From Sphingomonas sp. PL-96 (GTDB lineage: Bacteria > Pseudomonadota > Alphaproteobacteria > Sphingomonadales > Sphingomonadaceae), in assembly GCF_020707215.1 (NCBI RefSeq), contig NZ_JAJFET010000004.1, positions 186,001 through 250,000 of the forward strand: DNA of 64,000 bases, read 5' to 3'. Under the pieces are notes generated by a model. It made no database searches, was not told where the DNA came from, and saw only the letters and a list, made by a program, of their open reading frames with translations. How positions within the stretch are numbered: the first letter of the stretch is position 1; each line of letters begins with the position of its first letter. Made by a program: the position numbers and the translations under genes. Of the stretch, positions 22,468 to 31,129 are shown in pieces.

Positions 22468-24288
22468 TTAACTAGTCAGCCCTGCCGAAGCAGCCAGTGC
22501 CAGCGCCTCCGACAAGGTTCCGACCTGCAGCCGTTCCTTGATCTTCGCACGGTGAACCTCGACAGTGCGCGGGCTGAGCCCCAGTTCCTTGGCGATCAGC
22601 TTGCTGCTGAGCCCCGCCATCAGGCGGGTCAGCACTTCGCGTTCGCGGGCCGAAAGCGCGAGCAGGCGCTGGCGGGCAGACTGGGCGGCGGGCACCGCAT
22701 CATTGGGCGCGGCGGACAGCGACAAAAGCGCCTCGCGCACGATGCGCAGGAGACGCTCCTCGCTTCCGCCGGAGTCCGGCAGCACGTCAAAAGCACCCAT
22801 CTTCATCAGCGAGCGGACTTCCCCGGCATCGTCATGGTGGGGGGTCAAGGCGATGGTCCGGAACGCCGTACGCCTGCTGCCCAATGCCCCCAGGATCCGT
22901 CCAAGGCTGGTGGGCACGCCTGCCTCGAACAGGATGCAACCCGGCTGAAGCGCAGGCGCGATCTTCACGAACTGGTCGATGGCTTCGAACGTCTGCGACT
23001 TGAAGCCCTTGCGCCAGAAACAGCCCGCCAGCCGGGCTTCGTGGACCGGTTCGAGCCCGACCAGATACACCTGATGCACCTCGTCCGCATCAATCCGCTC
23101 GGCAATGCCTCCGACGGAGTGGATGTGCCCCTCCTTGTCGGGTATCGGAAACAACGTCTCGCGAACGCGCCGGACCAGGCCGTGATCGCCGATCACGCGA
23201 TATTCCTCCGAGATCAGCTCGCCATCGAGCAGCCGAGGAAGGAAGTCGGTTTGACGATCGCGATCTTCGGGATGGACGGTTCGCACCCAATCGTCCCACG
23301 ACGTAATCTGGGAAGCGGTCTGCTCACCCCAGATATGGGCGGTATCTCCGCTCATATATTCGATTCGCTGGGTGGCGGCATCGATCATCCACAGCACCTT
23401 GCGCGACGAGCGGGCAAAGGTTTCGAACAGCTCCTCCTTGGATCGCATCGCTTCGGCAGCGAGGTGCCAGTCGTGCATGTCGGTCGCGGCGCCGTACCAG
23501 CCTTCGACTTCGCCGTCGGGGCCGAACACCGGCTCCGACCGCGCGAGCACCCAGCGATATTCACCATCGGCGCGTCGCAACCGGTGCCGGCTTTCGAACG
23601 TCACGCGCTGGCGCTGCGCCTTTTCGAAGCGCAACGCGACCGCCTGAACGTCGTCCGGATGCACGACCGATGGCCAATCCGCTCCCCTGGTGGCTGGGTC
23701 CAATCCCAGGAAGTCGATCATCCGCTGGTTCGCCCAGTCGGTGTAGCCGGGCCCGCGGGTCACCCACAGCAGTTCCGGCACCAGCGCACTGAAGCGGGTC
23801 AGCTCGGCCGCCTGACGTGCCGCCTCGCGTTCGGCAAGCACCAGCTTGGTGGTTTCCCAGGTGGTGCACAGGATCCCGGCGACACGATCGCCGGCGTCGC
23901 GCACGGGCGAGAAGGAAAAGGTCCACCACGTCTCCTCAAGGCCGTGGCCGCGTTCCAGGAGCAACCGCTTGTTCTCGTGCCAGGTCGCCTTGCCCGACCG
24001 TGCGGTGGCGAAGATGGGGGTAAATTCATCCCAGATTTCCGGCCACACGTCCCGGAAGGACCGGCCCAGCGCATCGGGCTTCTTGCCCAGAACCTTTGCA
24101 TAGGAATCGTTGAAAAAGCTGACGAGATCGTCTCCCCACAGCAAGTACAGGGGAAACGCGGAATCGAGTATGAGGCCCAGCGTTGTGGTGAGCTCAAGCG
24201 GCCAGGTATCGCGCGCGCCTAATGGCGTCGACGACCAATTCTTTTCCCGGATTCGGGTGGCCATCAGACTTGCGCCCAGCTGCACCAT
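22468..24288 (-). CDS. PAS-PAS-PAS-pseudoreceiver-LuxR transcriptional regulator
   Basis: A 606-residue cytoplasmic regulator. Three PAS domains lie at about 25-150, 155-275 and 285-400; WSSTPLGARDTWPLEL near the start and the WVLARSEPVF and HPEDR/HPDD motifs support this. Residues about 405-525 resemble a response-regulator receiver, but the position of the phospho-acceptor Asp holds Glu (GCILFEAGVP). The C-terminus (about 540-600) is a LuxR/FixJ helix-turn-helix, LSAREREVLTRLMAGLSSK through SPRTVEVHRAKI. ATG 24288 has GGGAGAGAAG just upstream. The gene ends 259 bases before the adhesin start on the same strand, so control of the adhesin is plausible but not demonstrated. Confidence 0.88.
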   Translation of the reverse strand: MVQLGASLMATRIREKNWSSTPLGARDTWPLELTTTLGLILDSAFPLYLLWGDDLVSFFNDSYAKVLGKKPDALGRSFRDVWPEIWDEFTPIFATARSGKATWHENKRLLLERGHGLEETWWTFSFSPVRDAGDRVAGILCTTWETTKLVLAEREAARQAAELTRFSALVPELLWVTRGPGYTDWANQRMIDFLGLDPATRGADWPSVVHPDDVQAVALRFEKAQRQRVTFESRHRLRRADGEYRWVLARSEPVFGPDGEVEGWYGAATDMHDWHLAAEAMRSKEELFETFARSSRKVLWMIDAATQRIEYMSGDTAHIWGEQTASQITSWDDWVRTVHPEDRDRQTDFLPRLLDGELISEEYRVIGDHGLVRRVRETLFPIPDKEGHIHSVGGIAERIDADEVHQVYLVGLEPVHEARLAGCFWRKGFKSQTFEAIDQFVKIAPALQPGCILFEAGVPTSLGRILGALGSRRTAFRTIALTPHHDDAGEVRSLMKMGAFDVLPDSGGSEERLLRIVREALLSLSAAPNDAVPAAQSARQRLLALSAREREVLTRLMAGLSSKLIAKELGLSPRTVEVHRAKIKERLQVGTLSEALALAASAGLTS

Positions 24289-24429
24289 CTTCTCTCCCTG
24301 ATCACTGCGCCTGGCCTATTGTTAGGTCTCGACACACCGACTGTCCTTAACCTGCCTGAGAACAGCCTGGCTTCCCACCGCAATAATCGTCCGTCGTAGC
24401 CAACGTGTTTTCCTGTCCGCCCGAATGGC

Positions 24430-25959
24430 TTGCGGAGGCGGCCGGCTTGGGTCGCAGCGGACCCGGCCGGCGGCGCAGTGGCCAAGCGCGGCGCGAGCGG
24501 CTACCCCGCTCGCGTGCTTCTTGCTTCAGACCAGGCGGTCCGCCGTCCCGACCGCATCCATGCCCCCGAAGGGCTGCCCTATTTCACCCGCGGCGACGGA
24601 GCGGCGTGGACGCCGATCGGGCACAACGATGCCATCACCTGGCCCGAGCTGAGCCCGTTGTTCCGCAGGCGCGATCCGGCGGCTGTGGAACGCCATCTGC
24701 TCTGGCTGCGCGACCATGGCGTCACCTGCATCCGGCTGATGCTGGAATATTGCCACGGCGAGCACCGCTATTTCGAGCGGCCGGTCGGACGCTTCGTGCC
24801 CAACATGGTGCGGCTGTGGGACGACCTGTTCGAGCTGCTCGAGAAAACCGGGCTGCGCGTGCTGCTGACCCCGTACGACACCTTCTTCATGTGGATCCGG
24901 TGGCGGCACCACCCGTACAACCGCGCCAATGGCGGCGTGTGCGCCAGCCGGGGGAGCTGGCTGACCTGCCCGGACACGCGCGCAGCGATCAAGGACCGGC
25001 TGGGCTTTGCCAGCGACCGCTGGGGCGGCAGCCCGGCGCTGTTCGCATGGGACCTGTGGAACGAGATCCATCCCGCGCATGGCGGCAACGATCCCGCAGC
25101 CGCCGCTCCGTTCATCGACGATGTCGGCAGCTGGCTGCGCACGCGCGAGATCGAACGGCGCGGCTATGCCAATCTGCAGACCGTATCCGTCTTCGGTCCG
25201 GAGCTGATCAACCATCCGGCGCTAGTGGAGCCGATCTTCCGGCACCCCGGCCTCGATTTCGCGAACACGCACCTCTACGAAAAGGGGACCATCGACGCGC
25301 CACGCGACACCGTGGCGCCGGCACTTGCCGTCGCCCGGCTGATGCAGAAGGCGGTGCAGGACGCTGGGACCGGGCGCGCGGTCTTCGATTCCGAGCACGG
25401 CCCGATCCACAGCTTCAAGGACAAGAAGCGGACGCTGCCCGAGGCGTTCGACGACGAATATTTCCGCCACATCCAATGGGCCCACCTGGCGAGCGGCGGC
25501 GCAGGCGGGGGCATGCGCTGGCCCAACCGCCACCCGCATGTGCTCACCGCCGGCATGCGCCAGGCGCAGCAGGTGCTGGCGCAGTTCCTGCCGCGGATCG
25601 ACTGGACGAGCTTTCGGCGCCGCAACCTGACCGACGAGCTCCACTGCGACGATGCCGGGCTGGCGCTGGTCGGCTGTGGCGACGAGGCGCAGGCGATCGT
25701 CTGGGCGGTCCGCACCGACAGCCTGTCGCCGGAGGGCACGGTGCGATCCAAGGAACTGGCACCGCCTGCGACCCTCCGCATCCCCGGCCTGGCAAACGGC
25801 GCGTATCGCGTGACGGCCTATGACACGCGGCACGGGAACGCGGCCGGATCCTACGAGGCGGAGAGCCGCGACGGCATGCTGTGCGTGACGACCGCGCCGA
25901 TCGAGCGCGACCTGGTCTTCGCGATCCGCACCACCGCGCCGGGCGAGGCTCAGGCGTAG
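24430..25959 (+). CDS. Glycoside hydrolase, GH5-like (clan A TIM barrel)
   Basis: A roughly 500-residue protein without an evident signal peptide. Two clan GH-A hallmarks are present: DLWNEIHP with the acid/base Glu near residue 212, and VFDSEHGP with the nucleophile Glu near 322. CIRLMLEY (near 97) fits a barrel strand. Residues about 400-509 look like a C-terminal beta-sandwich (LRIPGLANGAYRVTAYDTRHG). Substrate unknown; a beta-glucan, mannan or glycolipid activity is possible. The start is uncertain: TTG 24430 is the longest, and GTG 24478 or GTG 24514 are alternatives. It is divergent from the LuxR-type gene and its last 10 bases overlap the convergent REC gene. Confidence 0.75.
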   Translation: MRRRPAWVAADPAGGAVAKRGASGYPARVLLASDQAVRRPDRIHAPEGLPYFTRGDGAAWTPIGHNDAITWPELSPLFRRRDPAAVERHLLWLRDHGVTCIRLMLEYCHGEHRYFERPVGRFVPNMVRLWDDLFELLEKTGLRVLLTPYDTFFMWIRWRHHPYNRANGGVCASRGSWLTCPDTRAAIKDRLGFASDRWGGSPALFAWDLWNEIHPAHGGNDPAAAAPFIDDVGSWLRTREIERRGYANLQTVSVFGPELINHPALVEPIFRHPGLDFANTHLYEKGTIDAPRDTVAPALAVARLMQKAVQDAGTGRAVFDSEHGPIHSFKDKKRTLPEAFDDEYFRHIQWAHLASGGAGGGMRWPNRHPHVLTAGMRQAQQVLAQFLPRIDWTSFRRRNLTDELHCDDAGLALVGCGDEAQAIVWAVRTDSLSPEGTVRSKELAPPATLRIPGLANGAYRVTAYDTRHGNAAGSYEAESRDGMLCVTTAPIERDLVFAIRTTAPGEAQA

Positions 25960-26366
25960 AGCGCCAGCGCCTCGGGAGCCTTGATCGCGGAACCGCCCTT
26001 GGCGATTGCATGGGCAGCCAGCACCGACGCGTGCAGGCTTGCCGTGCGGAAAGGCTTGCTGATGCAGCCCACCACCAGCGGCGCGGCCGCATCAGTGGGG
26101 CAGTTGCCGCTCAGATACACGACCGGGATGCCGCGGTCGGCCAGCCGGGCGGCTGCATCCACACCGCTGTCGCCATGCGCCAGCCGCACGTCGCACAGTG
26201 CCAGATCGACCGGGTGCGCCCGCGCGAGGCTGAGCGCGGAGGCCACGTCCTCGGCGATGCCGACCACGCGGTGACCATAAGAGGTGAGCGCATCCTCGAT
26301 CGTCATCGCGATCAGCGCCTCGTCCTCGACGATCAGCAGGTTGAGCGTGGTTGTGCGCTCAGTCAT
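25950..26366 (-). CDS. Single-domain response regulator (REC only)
   Basis: A 138-residue stand-alone receiver. The acidic pair E14/D15, phospho-acceptor D59 (LALCDVRL), the Ser of YLSGN and the Lys of SKPF are all in place, so it should be phosphorylatable. There is no output domain; it probably acts by protein contact or as a phosphate relay. It overlaps the 3' end of the upstream kinase-like gene by 8 bases and is its natural partner. Its own 3' end overlaps the glycoside hydrolase gene by 10 bases, convergently. Confidence 0.88.
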   Translation of the reverse strand: MTERTTTLNLLIVEDEALIAMTIEDALTSYGHRVVGIAEDVASALSLARAHPVDLALCDVRLAHGDSGVDAAARLADRGIPVVYLSGNCPTDAAAPLVVGCISKPFRTASLHASVLAAHAIAKGGSAIKAPEALALYA

Positions 26367-27468
26367 GCGAGGCTGCCGGAAGCTGGAAGGTGATCATGCC
26401 GGGCGCCTCGGCCACGCCTGCCCCGAGCTGCCGCAAAAGCGCCTGGGGGAGACGCCCGCCAAGCAGCTGAACCGTTGAATCCACACCCGTCACTCGAACT
26501 TCCGTCGCTGTTGCATCTGCCCCCTCAACGATCGCGATCGCAACCGGTTCGCCCGCACGCGAACCGTCGGCCACAATGGTGTGGACCAGCAGCGCGAGCG
26601 CGACGCCGTGTTCGATCGGCAAGCGCGTTTCGGGCGCGCCGCTTAGCGCGATGCGGTCGATCGTCAAACCGGCACTTGCGGCCTGCAACAGATCGGACAG
26701 GCCCACCACGCGAAGATCGTTGGCGGCATAGATCGGGCGGTGGGCAGAGGCGATGACCTCCACCCGGTCGGCGACCTTCGCCAGCGCCTCCACGGCGTGC
26801 GGGTCCGTGGCCGAGCTGGCTTCCAGGCGGACGACGCTCACCGCAAGCTGCAGGGCGTTGCGGACGCGATGGTTGAGTTCACCGAGCAAGCGGTCCCGCT
26901 GCTCCAGCCCGGCGCGCAGGTCCCGCTCCACCGCCAGCCGGTATTTGGCGAGCGCGACATAATGGCACAGCGTGTGCAGGAAGCTGAGCTCGTCGTCGGT
27001 GAACCGGTCCGCCCAGCGCCGGCCGAACCCCAGCGTCCCCATCAGCGTGTCGCCATGCAGGAGCGGCGTGCAGGCATAGGCATCCAGGCCGATGCCGCGG
27101 ACGAACGCCACGATCGGATCCTCGGACGCCTGCACCCCCGTCACATGGAATCGCTGGCGGTCGCGGGCGGCGCAGCCGCATACCGCCTGGCCCAGCTGCA
27201 GTTCGGCCCCGGCGCGGGCCTGCGCCTCGCTCAGGCCGCCATGCGCCTCGAGCACCAGGCGGTCGTTTTCCAGGCGATAGTTGAAGAAGACGTCCAGCCG
27301 CAGCTCCGCCTGGATCAGCACGAACAGCTCGTCGACCATGCGCGCCGGATCGTCCGCCGCCAACAGGCGCTCCGCCGCTTCTGCCACAAGGGCAAGCCGG
27401 CGACGGGGAAGATCGGCGTCGACAAGCGGACCATCGATCGGGATTTCTACATGCTGTTGCACCGCCAT
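26359..27468 (-). CDS. GAF - HisKA_2-type sensor kinase with degenerate ATPase domain
   Basis: About 369 residues. A GAF domain (about 25-165) is followed by a HisKA_2/HWE-type dimerisation helix with the phospho-His segment GELNHRVRNALQLAVS (about 190). The C-terminal ATP-binding region is eroded. Where HELATNAxKYG is expected the sequence reads VHTIVADGSRAG, and no WxExGGP or late GxG box is recognisable. It may therefore be a pseudokinase or a phosphotransfer protein rather than an active kinase. Start codons are uncertain: ATG 27468 (MAVQQHVEI) is used and ATG 27516 is in frame. It is divergent from the Crp-type gene and overlaps the REC gene it is paired with. Confidence 0.8.
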   Translation of the reverse strand: MAVQQHVEIPIDGPLVDADLPRRRLALVAEAAERLLAADDPARMVDELFVLIQAELRLDVFFNYRLENDRLVLEAHGGLSEAQARAGAELQLGQAVCGCAARDRQRFHVTGVQASEDPIVAFVRGIGLDAYACTPLLHGDTLMGTLGFGRRWADRFTDDELSFLHTLCHYVALAKYRLAVERDLRAGLEQRDRLLGELNHRVRNALQLAVSVVRLEASSATDPHAVEALAKVADRVEVIASAHRPIYAANDLRVVGLSDLLQAASAGLTIDRIALSGAPETRLPIEHGVALALLVHTIVADGSRAGEPVAIAIVEGADATATEVRVTGVDSTVQLLGGRLPQALLRQLGAGVAEAPGMITFQLPAASHD

Positions 27469-27606
27469 CGCGCGGTTCTGGCCCAGCGAAGCGCGATCAG
27501 CAATGCGGGAGATCATCGCCGCTTGGCGGTGTCCATCGATGCGCCCGACTCGCGTTAACACGCGTTCGTTGATCGCGAGGTGTCCAGATCCTTGCGGGAG
27601 GTCCGC

Positions 27607-28377
27607 ATGCCGTTCGTCGCCGCTGCCGAATCGTTGCGCCTCTTCCTGGGCAAGCTCGCGGCCCACACCGACCTTACGGCGGAGCAGGAACGGGCCGTGC
27701 TGGCGCTGCCCGCTGCTCCCAAGAGGATCGCCGCCAATCGCGAGATCATCCGGCTTGGCGAACGGGTGGACTATGCGTGTCTGGTCGCCGAAGGCGTCGT
27801 CTCGCGCTTTGCGCAACTGGAGGATGGCAGGCGCCAGCTCATCACGTTCCACATCGCCGGCGACATGGCGAACCTCTTTTCGCTGGCGCTTCCCGCCGCG
27901 CCCGGAGCCCTGCTGGCAGCTTCGGCGACCACGATCTTCCAGATTCCGCACGGCGCACTGCGCGACCTGACGGCCGATTACCCGATCCTGGCCGCCGCGC
28001 TGTGGCGGGACTGCATCATCGACGGGAACATCGTCGCGCAAAGGCTGGTCAACATCGGCCGCCGCACCGCCCGGGGGCGGGTGGCGCATCTGTTGTGCGA
28101 GCTGGCGCTACGCTATCGGGCCATTGGTGAGGTTCGGGATGGACGCTTTCCGCTGGCGATCACCCAAGAGCTCATGGCGGACGCGCTTGGCCTCACCGCG
28201 GTGCACGTCAACCGCTCGCTGAAGGTCCTGCGCGACGAGGGCCTGGCTCAGATCTCGCGCAGCGAGGTGCAGATTCACGATTGGGACGGACTGGTGGAGG
28301 CAGCCGAGTTCGACCCGGACTATCTGTGCCTGCCCCGGCCGGACGGCGACGCGCGCGCCAGCCGCGGCCTAGCCTGA
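27607..28377 (+). CDS. Crp/Fnr family transcriptional regulator
   Basis: A 256-residue regulator. An N-terminal cNMP-binding-like beta-roll (about 30-135, IAANREIIRLGERVDYACLV) is joined by a long helix to a winged helix-turn-helix (about 165-235, with ITQELMADALGLTAVHVNRS). There are no Fnr-type N-terminal cysteines, so oxygen sensing by an Fe-S cluster is unlikely; the effector is unknown. ATG 27607 has GGGAGG five bases upstream and is preferred over GTG 27580. It is divergent from the GAF kinase-like gene, and its last 9 bases overlap the convergent REC gene. This family commonly sits beside HWE kinases in sphingomonads. Confidence 0.92.
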   Translation: MPFVAAAESLRLFLGKLAAHTDLTAEQERAVLALPAAPKRIAANREIIRLGERVDYACLVAEGVVSRFAQLEDGRRQLITFHIAGDMANLFSLALPAAPGALLAASATTIFQIPHGALRDLTADYPILAAALWRDCIIDGNIVAQRLVNIGRRTARGRVAHLLCELALRYRAIGEVRDGRFPLAITQELMADALGLTAVHVNRSLKVLRDEGLAQISRSEVQIHDWDGLVEAAEFDPDYLCLPRPDGDARASRGLA

Positions 28378-28743
28378 ACGAAGCAGGCGAGCGGCAGCTA
28401 CTTGTACCCGGGCGGCCTCCACCGGCTTCTCCAGGCGTTCGACCGTGGCGAAGGCATCGGGGATGACTTCGCGGTCATAGCCGGTCACGAAGGCGAATGG
28501 GATGGCCCGTTCGGCAAGCGTGTCGGGGAAACAAAAGGAAATCCCCGCCCCCAGGTTCACGTCCAGAAAGGCACAATCCGGGCGCCCCGCGTCGAGTGCG
28601 TGCCGGGCATCCGCTTCTGCGGCAAACGGTCCCAGCACGGTGGCACCAGCACGTTCCAGCGCATTCTGCAGGTCGCAGGCGAGGTAATAGTCATCCTCCA
28701 GAACGAGGATGCGGGCGCCGCGGAGGTCTGCGCCCTCGGTCAC
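28369..28743 (-). CDS. Single-domain response regulator (REC only)
   Basis: A 124-residue receiver with acidic residues E16/D17/D18, phospho-acceptor D61 (CAFLDVNLG), a Thr in FVTGY and a Lys in LEKPV. There is no effector domain. The GTG start overlaps the TGA of the upstream HWE kinase gene (GTGA), so kinase and receiver are coupled and almost certainly partners. The 3' end overlaps the Crp-type gene by 9 bases, convergently. Confidence 0.9.
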   Translation of the reverse strand: MTEGADLRGARILVLEDDYYLACDLQNALERAGATVLGPFAAEADARHALDAGRPDCAFLDVNLGAGISFCFPDTLAERAIPFAFVTGYDREVIPDAFATVERLEKPVEAARVQVAAARLLRSG

Positions 28744-30230
28744 CGCGGATCCCCGCCCGACTGAAGGATGCTCTCGCCCGGAACGAGCGGAAATTCGATT
28801 CTGCTCGCAAACCCGCCCGGCCGGATTTCGAAACTGCCGTACCCGCGCAGTTCATAGGGAATGCGCCTGGAGATGAGTTCCGACCCGAAGCCGAGGCGAC
28901 GGGGCGTCGCCTCCACGATCGGCACCCCGGTTTCGGTCCAGTCGAGCAGCAGCCAGTCCTGTCCCTCGCGGAGTTCTACCCGCCAGCGGAGGTCCAGATG
29001 CGCGCCGGTGCGCGAAAAGGCGCCATATTTGATCGCGTTCGTGGCGAGTTCGTGCACCGCCAGCGTCAGCACCTCCGCCGCCTTCGGCGACAGCAAAATG
29101 TCGGGCCCCTCCAGCGTAAACTGCGCGTCCGCGGCCGCCTGGGCGAGCAATTCGTCGCGGATCATGTTCTCCAGGTCCACGCCCGCACCGGCCGTGCGGG
29201 TCAGCAGGACCTGCGTGCGCGCAAGCGCGGAGATGCGGCCCTGGAGGTGCTGGACATATTCCTCCGTGCTCCGCTCCCCGTCATGCGACCGGCTGATGAT
29301 GGAGCGAGTCACGGCCAGGATGTTGCGAACCCGGTGCTGCAGTTCCGCCAGCAGGATCTTCTGCCGCTCTGTGCTGGCGCGCAGCGCTTCCTCCGCCTCG
29401 CGCCGCGCGCTCAGGTCCGCCGTGGCGACCAGGAGGCTGTGCGGCTTTCCTTCGGGGTCGCGGAGCAGCGACACGGTGCTGCTGGCCCAGACCTCCGTAC
29501 CGTCGGGCCGGCAATAGCGCTTGTCCACCATACCGGCGCCCCCGGTGGCGATCGCGGATTGAACGCTTGCCAGGCTTTTCGCGAGGTCGTCCGGATGCGT
29601 CACGTCCAGGATCGTCAGGGCGAGCAGGTCGTCGCGTTCCCTGCCCAGCAGCCGGCACAGCTCGCCGTTCACCCGCAGGAAGCGCCCCTCCAGGCTGATC
29701 TCCGACAAACCGACCGGGGCATCCGCAAAGATCGCGGCGAGCCTGCCTTCGCTTGCACTGAGTTTCGATTCGGCCACCTCCTCGCGCAGCCGCAGCACCT
29801 GGGCCTGCGCGGCCTTCCAGACGCTGATCTCCTTGGTGGTGGTCGCGACCCCGTCGTTGAGCTTCACCACGCTTTGGTAGAACCAGCCGTCGAACTGCTC
29901 GTGCTGGTAGCGACGCTCGGCCTGTTCCGGGATGCCGGTTTCGGTCACTCGCCGAAAGGCGTCGAAGATCCCCTCCTCCACCACGCCCGGATTGCGCTCA
30001 AGCAGGCTTTCCCCGCGTATTTCGCCGTAGAGGCTTTCGGAGGTGTGATTGTTCAGCACCCAGCGGAAGTCGACCACTTGGCCGTTTTCGTCACGGATCG
30101 CCTCGAACACCTGGATCATGTCGGTGGAGCTGTCCATCGTGGCCTGCAACAGATCGCGGCTTGTCCGGAGCTCGGCGGTGCGCTCCCGGACCTGCCGCTC
30201 CAGATCCAGCCACTGTTCCTCACGCGACAT
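28740..30230 (-). CDS. PAS-PAS HWE-family sensor histidine kinase
   Basis: A 496-residue soluble kinase. An N-terminal coiled segment is followed by a PAS domain (about 30-150), a second PAS (about 175-290, EISLEGRFLRVNGELCRLLG and the HPDD motif), and the HWE kinase core: phospho-His segment AELQHRVRNILAVTRS (about 310) and N-box HELATNAIKYGAFS, with a late GFGSELI box. All key residues look intact, in contrast to the kinase-like gene at 26359-27468. ATG 30230 with GGGAG upstream is preferred to the longer open frame. It forms an operon with the REC gene downstream. Confidence 0.92.
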   Translation of the reverse strand: MSREEQWLDLERQVRERTAELRTSRDLLQATMDSSTDMIQVFEAIRDENGQVVDFRWVLNNHTSESLYGEIRGESLLERNPGVVEEGIFDAFRRVTETGIPEQAERRYQHEQFDGWFYQSVVKLNDGVATTTKEISVWKAAQAQVLRLREEVAESKLSASEGRLAAIFADAPVGLSEISLEGRFLRVNGELCRLLGRERDDLLALTILDVTHPDDLAKSLASVQSAIATGGAGMVDKRYCRPDGTEVWASSTVSLLRDPEGKPHSLLVATADLSARREAEEALRASTERQKILLAELQHRVRNILAVTRSIISRSHDGERSTEEYVQHLQGRISALARTQVLLTRTAGAGVDLENMIRDELLAQAAADAQFTLEGPDILLSPKAAEVLTLAVHELATNAIKYGAFSRTGAHLDLRWRVELREGQDWLLLDWTETGVPIVEATPRRLGFGSELISRRIPYELRGYGSFEIRPGGFASRIEFPLVPGESILQSGGDPR

Positions 30231-30259
30231 CGGTTGCTCCCTCCCTTCGACCGAGCGGC

Positions 30260-30775
30260 TCAGCGCGGAGCGGGTGTCGGAGCGGCACCGCAGCGGCTGT
30301 AATCGCCCGCCTGGCACGCCGCGACATCCGCCTGCCAGCGCTTGCGCGCCGCTTCGGCGGCCGCCACCTGGGCCGCATAGGCAGTCAGCGCTTCGTCGTG
30401 CGCGCGCTGTTGTTCGCGATACTGGGCCATCTGCGCCTCGCGCTCGGCGGCGATCCGGCCAGTCTCCGACGCAAGCGTGGCGCGTTCGCGCGCATTCGCT
30501 TCCCGGACCAGCGCCGCTTCCGCTTCGGCCGCTTCCCGAGCCTCTTCCGCGGCACGGGCGGCTTCGACCCGCGGGCCGGAAGGGGCGCCGCCCGGCCGCG
30601 CGGCATCGGCCTGCTGCGCTTCCTCATAGGACGGAAGCGCCAGCGTCAGCCCGGGAGCGTCCTGTTGCGGCAGCGCCTCCTGCGCCACCTGCGCGTCGGC
30701 GCCAGCATGGGCCGGCAGGCCCAGGCTCAGACATAGAGCTGCGAGCATAACAGCGGCTCTGCGGTTCGGGGCCAT
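30260..30775 (-). CDS. Secreted Ala/Glu-rich coiled-coil protein, function unknown
   Basis: A 171-residue protein with a signal peptide (about 1-24, ending AHAGA). The mature chain is dominated by an Ala/Glu/Arg-rich region (about 75-150, AARAAEEAREAAEAEAAL) that should form a long helix or coiled coil. It ends with a short tail holding two cysteines (ACQAGDYSRC). AGGAGG lies directly before ATG 30775, which fixes the start well inside a longer open frame. The gene is 29 bases upstream of the HWE kinase start on the same strand, so it may share its transcript. A periplasmic role is likely; nothing more can be said. Confidence 0.72.
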   Translation of the reverse strand: MAPNRRAAVMLAALCLSLGLPAHAGADAQVAQEALPQQDAPGLTLALPSYEEAQQADAARPGGAPSGPRVEAARAAEEAREAAEAEAALVREANARERATLASETGRIAAEREAQMAQYREQQRAHDEALTAYAAQVAAAEAARKRWQADVAACQAGDYSRCGAAPTPAPR

Positions 30776-31129
30776 CTTCCCTCCTGATCGAACAAGTCTT
30801 GCGTTAAAGCGCCGCAGTGCCGCCCTGTCCATGACGGAAGCAGCCGGGCTCGAAACCTGCGGGATCGGTGCCTGCCACTCGCCGTTCGCCGGATCGAATC
30901 CGCAGGCGATCGGATTTCTGTGCACACGGTGCTTGGAACCGCCGGCGCCTTTGCTAGAACGGGACGGCACCGGGAAGTCGCGACCCGAACCAGAGAGTGC
31001 AAAGCTCCGACCGCGGCCCCCTTTCCATGCACCGTCGTCGCCGGGTCCCCGGCAGCCACTGGCTCGCGAGCGGGAGTCCCGCGCACGAGCGTTTTCGACC
31101 GGCAGCCGTCGGCAAGCAAAAGGATAGCC

